Assembly (NCBI GenBank): GCA_041918175.1
Contig: JAYRWE010000014.1
Location: forward strand, 30,441-94,440
Reading direction: 5' to 3'
DNA: 64,000 nucleotides
Source: JABWAN01 sp041918175
GTDB taxonomy: Bacteria; Zhuqueibacterota; Zhuqueibacteria; Zhuqueibacterales; Zhuqueibacteraceae
Positions 60,405-64,000 of the stretch are shown here, in pieces (the first letter of the stretch is position 1; every line of letters starts with the position of its first letter). A model generated the notes under the pieces. It made no database searches and was not told the origin of the DNA. It saw only the letters and a list, made by a program, of their open reading frames with translations. The translations under genes were made by a program, and so were the position numbers.

Positions 60405-61718
60405 TCAATGTTGCGCTTCCATCATGCCCATGGCGCGACGCAAGCGCACGAGGCTGCGGCTGTAATCGTATTGCGCCTGAATGTGCGTGATGGCCGCGTT
60501 GGAGAGCGTCACTTGCGCGTCGGTGATTTCAATCGCCGAGCCGACGCCGGAATTATAACGCGCTTCGGCGAGTTTGAGATTTTGCTGGGAGAGTTCCACG
60601 AGTTTGGCCGCGGCACCGATGCGCTCTTGCGCCTCTTTCATTTCAAGATAACTTTGCTCGACTTCCAAGCGCACGTTTTCCTGCAGAACCTCGATATTCG
60701 CGCGCGACAAATCCACTCCGGCGCGGGCTTGTTGCACTTGCGCATTCACGCTGAAACCTTGAAACAGCGGCAGGCTCAATGTCACGCCCGCATTCCAACG
60801 GCTAAAGAGGGGAAAGTCGAACGCGCTCCAAATATAATTGCCCGAAGCGGAAAGCGTGGGCAAATGTTGACGCCATGCCGCGGCAACCAACGACTCGTTC
60901 GCACGAAAGCGCGCACGCGCAGAGCGCACATCCGGTCGCATGTTTTGCGCAAGTGCCTGCGCGGAATCGAGGCTCATCGTAAGCGAAGAAATGGTAAAAG
61001 CCTCGCTGACAGTATAATTCGAACTCGGATGCACGCCCATCGCGTTTTCCAATTGCACCTGCGCCAGTTGCGCAAGATTGCGGCTGCGAATGAGATTGAC
61101 CTTCGCATTCGCCACATCGACTTCGGATTTGGTCACGTCGAATTGCGGCCGCTTGCCCACGGAATGAAACGCTTTTGCTTGCACGAGATGCTGCTCGGTT
61201 TGTTCCACGGTGGCTTCATTTACTTTCACCACCTGCTCGGCTTGTAGATAATTCAAAAAGGCAAGCTGCGCGTTGGCGCTAACGTTGTTGCGTGCGGCTT
61301 GATAGTCGAATGCAGTCGCCTCGCGCAGGTTTGCGCTCGCGGAAACCCGGCCCGAGGTTTTGCCGAAGTCGTACAGCGTTTGTTGCACGGCGAGTGACGT
61401 GGCAAAGTTCGTATATTTTTGATCGCGCGGCGGGAAAGAGGGATTGAACACGAACGCGCCCTCTGTGCGCGTGGTGCTTGCGGAAATATTCAGCGAGGGC
61501 AGATAACTGGAGCGCGCTTGGCGCAACGTCGCGCGCGCGGCGTCGGTGCTCGCCTCTGCTGCACGCAAAGCAGGATGATGTTGCAACGCCAATTTGATTG
61601 CGAGCTCCAGCGTAAGCGTGGCGAACGGTTCTGCATTCGTTTGCGCACAGGCCGAGCCGCAGAAGAAGAGCACGAGCAGAAAGAGGGCCTGCTTGCGGAA
61701 TTTCCGATGCGTGGGCAC
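60405..61718 (-). CDS. TolC-family outer-membrane efflux protein
   Basis: I start it at the GTG near 61718, where a signal peptide begins (ALFLLVLFFCGSACA); ATG 61820 adds 34 residues before it and overlaps the aminotransferase gene. The mature protein shows two internally related halves of the TolC family: ALRAAEASTDAARATLRQARSSYLPSL and DVRSARARFRANESLVAAAW, each followed by coiled-coil helices and a beta segment. It should form a trimeric outer-membrane channel for a type I secretion or efflux pump. No inner-membrane pump or adaptor gene is in the window. Confidence 0.87.
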   Translation of the reverse strand: MPTHRKFRKQALFLLVLFFCGSACAQTNAEPFATLTLELAIKLALQHHPALRAAEASTDAARATLRQARSSYLPSLNISASTTRTEGAFVFNPSFPPRDQKYTNFATSLAVQQTLYDFGKTSGRVSASANLREATAFDYQAARNNVSANAQLAFLNYLQAEQVVKVNEATVEQTEQHLVQAKAFHSVGKRPQFDVTKSEVDVANAKVNLIRSRNLAQLAQVQLENAMGVHPSSNYTVSEAFTISSLTMSLDSAQALAQNMRPDVRSARARFRANESLVAAAWRQHLPTLSASGNYIWSAFDFPLFSRWNAGVTLSLPLFQGFSVNAQVQQARAGVDLSRANIEVLQENVRLEVEQSYLEMKEAQERIGAAAKLVELSQQNLKLAEARYNSGVGSAIEITDAQVTLSNAAITHIQAQYDYSRSLVRLRRAMGMMEAQH

Positions 61719-61801
61719 GTTTATTCTTTCATGTAGGTGAATAGCGCTTTTTTGGAATAATAAATCAACCGCGGCCCAGCCGTGATTGCGCCTTGTGAGT
61801 G

Positions 61802-62980
61802 TCAATCCGAGCTTAACCATTTTTTAAAGCGCGCTTCTGCCGCGGCAAGCGTTTCTTCTTTTTTACAAAAACAGAAACGCACGTGCGTGCGGCCGTTGTT
61901 GGCAGCATGATAAAAACTGGCACCGGGTACGGCTGCAACGCCGACTTCTTTAACCATCCAACGGGCAAAGTCGTTGTCGTTGGTATGGCCGCTGCGTTGC
62001 ATCAAAGCTGCGGCGTCACTCATGATGTAATATGCACCCTGCGGTTTCCAACAACGAAAGCCGGCGCGCTCTAAAATATCGAGCAGACGATTGCGCTTCT
62101 CGATATACATGCGCGCAAGCTGCGCATAATAACTTTCCGGCAAACGCAACGCGACCGCGGCGGCTTCTTGCAACGGCGCCGCGGCGCCCACAGTGAGAAA
62201 GTCATGTACTTTGCGGATCGCGCTGCTCTGCTTTTCCGGCGCAATGGCCCAGCCCACGCGCCAACCGGTGAGCGAGTAAGTTTTCGAAATCGCATTGATG
62301 GTCACCGTGCGCTCGGCCATGCCCTCCAAGCTTGCGATGCTGATATGCTCTGTGTCGTCGTAGAGAATGTGCTCATAAATTTCATCGGTGATCGCAAACA
62401 CGTTCCACTCCTGGCAAAGCTGCGCGATGAACTCCAACTCTTCGCGCGAAAACACCTTGCCCGTGGGATTGTTCGGCGTGTTGAGAATGATCGCACGCGT
62501 GCGCGGATTGAAGGCGCGCAGCAATTCGGCTTCATCGAAATGCCAATCGGGCGGATGCAGTTTCACAAAGCGCGGTGTGGCGTGCGCAAGGATCGTGTCC
62601 GGACCATAGTTTTCGTAATACGGCTCGAAAATGATCACTTCATCGCCGGGATTGACGAGCGCCATGAGCGTCGCGAGCATCGCTTCCGTCGAGCCGCAGG
62701 TGACCGTAATGTTTTTATCGGGATGCACGACCATGTTGTTATAACGCCCCGCCTTCTCGGCAATGGCCTCGCGCAAATTCTTCGCGCCCCATGTGATCGC
62801 ATATTGATTCACGTCCGCCCGAATCGCAGCGACGGCGGCTTCTTTGATTTCCTCCGGCGCGGCAAAATCGGGAAAGCCCTGTGAGAGATTAACGCCGCCG
62901 TGAAGAAGCGTGAGCCGTGTCATCTCGCGAATGACAGACTCGGTGAAGGATTCGGTGATGGTGGCAACGGGAGGTTTCAT
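61802..62980 (-). CDS. PLP-dependent aminotransferase (class I/II)
   Basis: A 392-residue enzyme from ATG 62980. PLP-binding marks are PNNPTGKVFS (Asn171), the Asp199 of AITDEIYEHILYD and the Schiff-base Lys233 in NAISKTYSLTGWRVGW. The sequence GGVNLSQGFPDFAAPEEIKE is close to kynurenine/glutamine and methionine aminotransferases (YbdL-like). It likely transaminates an aromatic or sulfur amino acid with a keto acid. It overlaps the start of the longer TolC frame by 19 bp only if the latter begins at 61820. Confidence 0.9.
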   Translation of the reverse strand: MKPPVATITESFTESVIREMTRLTLLHGGVNLSQGFPDFAAPEEIKEAAVAAIRADVNQYAITWGAKNLREAIAEKAGRYNNMVVHPDKNITVTCGSTEAMLATLMALVNPGDEVIIFEPYYENYGPDTILAHATPRFVKLHPPDWHFDEAELLRAFNPRTRAIILNTPNNPTGKVFSREELEFIAQLCQEWNVFAITDEIYEHILYDDTEHISIASLEGMAERTVTINAISKTYSLTGWRVGWAIAPEKQSSAIRKVHDFLTVGAAAPLQEAAAVALRLPESYYAQLARMYIEKRNRLLDILERAGFRCWKPQGAYYIMSDAAALMQRSGHTNDNDFARWMVKEVGVAAVPGASFYHAANNGRTHVRFCFCKKEETLAAAEARFKKWLSSD

Positions 62981-63019
62981 GAGCAAAGAGGCAATGCCGA
63001 GTTCGTTGGGGATGCGGAT

Positions 63020-63424
63020 TTAGGGCGCAGCCGGAGCGGTTACTTTCTGTCTGACGAATTCAAAGATGGCCTTCGCTTGCATTAAAGCATTCTCTGCTTG
63101 TTGTTGATTGGGCAAGCCTTCGGGAAGAGAGCCGAGCGGAGCTTCGGGATAAAGTGTGGGTTGATAAAAACTATCAAGTGCTTTGCAAATACTGCGAATA
63201 GAGGAGAACGAGGCATCGATTTTTTGGCAGCGCGTGCAGAGTTCTTCCAACACATGAATGTAAGGCACCTTGGTTTCATGATACCGCAGAAATGCTTTTG
63301 GTGATTTTTCGACAGCCTGCTGCGAATGAAAGCAGACCATGTTGAAAATTTTTTCCGGCACAACAGCTTCAGCAGTGCGAATATCGTCAGTCGCGAAACT
63401 TAGCCATTCCTGCGCCGCGCTCAT
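63020..63424 (-). CDS. HEPN-domain protein of an MNT/HEPN module
   Basis: A 134-residue helical protein: AAQEWLSFATDDIRTAEAVV, then FHSQQAVEKSPKAFLRYH, then YIHVLEELC. This is the HEPN family that pairs with minimal nucleotidyltransferases; many are RNases neutralised by AMPylation from the MNT partner. The typical RX4-6H motif is not obvious here, so catalytic status is uncertain. ATG 63424 lies 38 bp inside the MNT gene, the expected overlap. The preceding longer frame has no start support. Confidence 0.82.
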   Translation of the reverse strand: MSAAQEWLSFATDDIRTAEAVVPEKIFNMVCFHSQQAVEKSPKAFLRYHETKVPYIHVLEELCTRCQKIDASFSSIRSICKALDSFYQPTLYPEAPLGSLPEGLPNQQQAENALMQAKAIFEFVRQKVTAPAAP

Positions 63425-63773
63425 AGATAATCTTCCCTTTGTTGAAAATTTCGTCAACAAAAAAGTAGTGGTTTTCCGCCAACTTTGCGTCAAATTCTTC
63501 CGGGCGATATATAAAAACATCAGTGGCCAAATCAGCGTCAATCATTCCCTTAAACTCAAACAGCCGATCAAAGTAGTTCTGTGGAATGTTCTGTTTGATA
63601 ATGGCCAAATCGATATCGCTCCACTCGTGGACTTGGTCGGTCGCCAATGAGCCGAACAAAATAATTTTCTCCGGCTGATATTGGTGGATGATGAGGGGCA
63701 GGATACGCTGTAATTCGGCTTCCAAATCCGCTTTGCGTTCCAGCGCTTCCGGGGTGTTAGTGGCTCGGGTCAT
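63387..63773 (-). CDS. Minimal nucleotidyltransferase (MNT) antitoxin
   Basis: A 128-residue protein with the nucleotidyltransferase signature GSLATDQVHEWSDIDLAII: Gly41-Ser42 and the metal-binding Asp53 and Asp55. In characterised pairs the MNT AMPylates the HEPN toxin and blocks its RNase. Here the gene precedes and overlaps the HEPN gene by 38 bp. Confidence 0.85.
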   Translation of the reverse strand: MTRATNTPEALERKADLEAELQRILPLIIHQYQPEKIILFGSLATDQVHEWSDIDLAIIKQNIPQNYFDRLFEFKGMIDADLATDVFIYRPEEFDAKLAENHYFFVDEIFNKGKIIYERGAGMAKFRD

Positions 63774-64000
63774 AGTTCGTCGTTTTTATTTTTGTGCTGC
63801 GAAGGTAGGAAATCACACGGCTGAAAGCAAGGCGAGAGATGCCGTGAAGAACGTGCATTTGCCCGTTGCCTCAAAATAAAATGTTACCCAAGCAGGGATA
63901 AAAAGTCTTTCCGTCTTCCGCAGGAAGACAGGGGGCTTCTGGGCTTTTAAGCTTTAGCTTTTTCATCGGACACCACCTCGTTGTTCGCCAAAGCTAGGAT
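63774..64000. other. 227-bp gap at the window edge
   Basis: No gene is evident. A short hairpin (GTCTTCC GCA GGAAGAC) lies at 63917-63932. The edge cuts further sequence, so a gene beginning outside cannot be excluded. Confidence 0.4.

Noticed and set aside
1..64000. tRNA, rRNA, CRISPR-cas, plasmid or phage genes
   Set aside because: None was recognised on either strand; no integrase, recombinase, replication or structural phage gene is visible.

Overview
The window is a high-GC, densely coded chromosomal segment from an uncultivated-type Gram-negative bacterium. FCB-superphylum affinity (for example candidate division KSB1 or Calditrichota-like lineages) is suggested by T9SS type A-like C-terminal domains on secreted proteins (window start, 38.3-41.3 kb, 58.4-60.3 kb), a carboxypeptidase-regulatory-like TonB receptor and a paired lipoprotein. 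The lineage is inference; there is no rRNA or tRNA in the window to test it.

Region 1 (1-15.8 kb, mostly + strand) is an exosortase/exopolysaccharide locus. It holds an O-antigen-ligase-like polymerase, a beta-helix protein, a sulfotransferase, a VanZ-like protein, an asparagine-synthase-type amidotransferase, two GT4 glycosyltransferases, an exosortase, EpsI and one PEP-CTERM substrate. The substrate gene has a sigma-54-type promoter and two identical upstream 18-bp direct repeats, and an NtrC-type activator of PrsR type lies at 25.6-27.0 kb. A RES/Xre toxin-antitoxin pair and a Uma2 nuclease gene interrupt the locus.

Region 2 (15.9-20.4 kb) is a cytochrome c maturation operon (ccmH-like, ccmI-like with zinc ribbon, ccmA, ccmB, an Rpn-family remnant, ccmC, ccmD). 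Region 3 (21.0-24.7 kb) is a probable metal-uptake module: small secreted protein, TonB receptor, lipoprotein. From 24.7 kb almost all genes are on the - strand: two response regulators, the TIGR03545/TIGR03546 pair, a trans-4-hydroxyproline catabolic set without its D-hydroxyproline dehydrogenase, four dispersed radical-SAM/B12-fold proteins, a LOG protein, a T9SS-type glycan-binding protein, envelope glycosyltransferases (GT39-like, GT2, GT9, GT87-like fused to a beta-propeller), a Roco (LRR-Roc-COR) GTPase, a CocE-type hydrolase, a TolC protein, an aminotransferase and a HEPN/MNT pair.

The most unusual aspect is the intergenic DNA. At least six unrelated palindromic repeat families (called R1-R6 here) fill most gaps. 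R1 (core CCCCCCTTGAGGGGGG) occurs as inverted pairs, places a Shine-Dalgarno-like AAGGGGGG 6-10 nt before three start codons, and in one case sits in frame inside a membrane protein gene. R3 is a 73-bp hairpin that supplies stop codons to two genes. R2 arms closely bracket a small DUF559 endonuclease gene, suggesting a repeat-plus-nuclease system comparable in logic to REP/RAYT. R4 is a roughly 92-bp unit of three nested palindromes in tandem.
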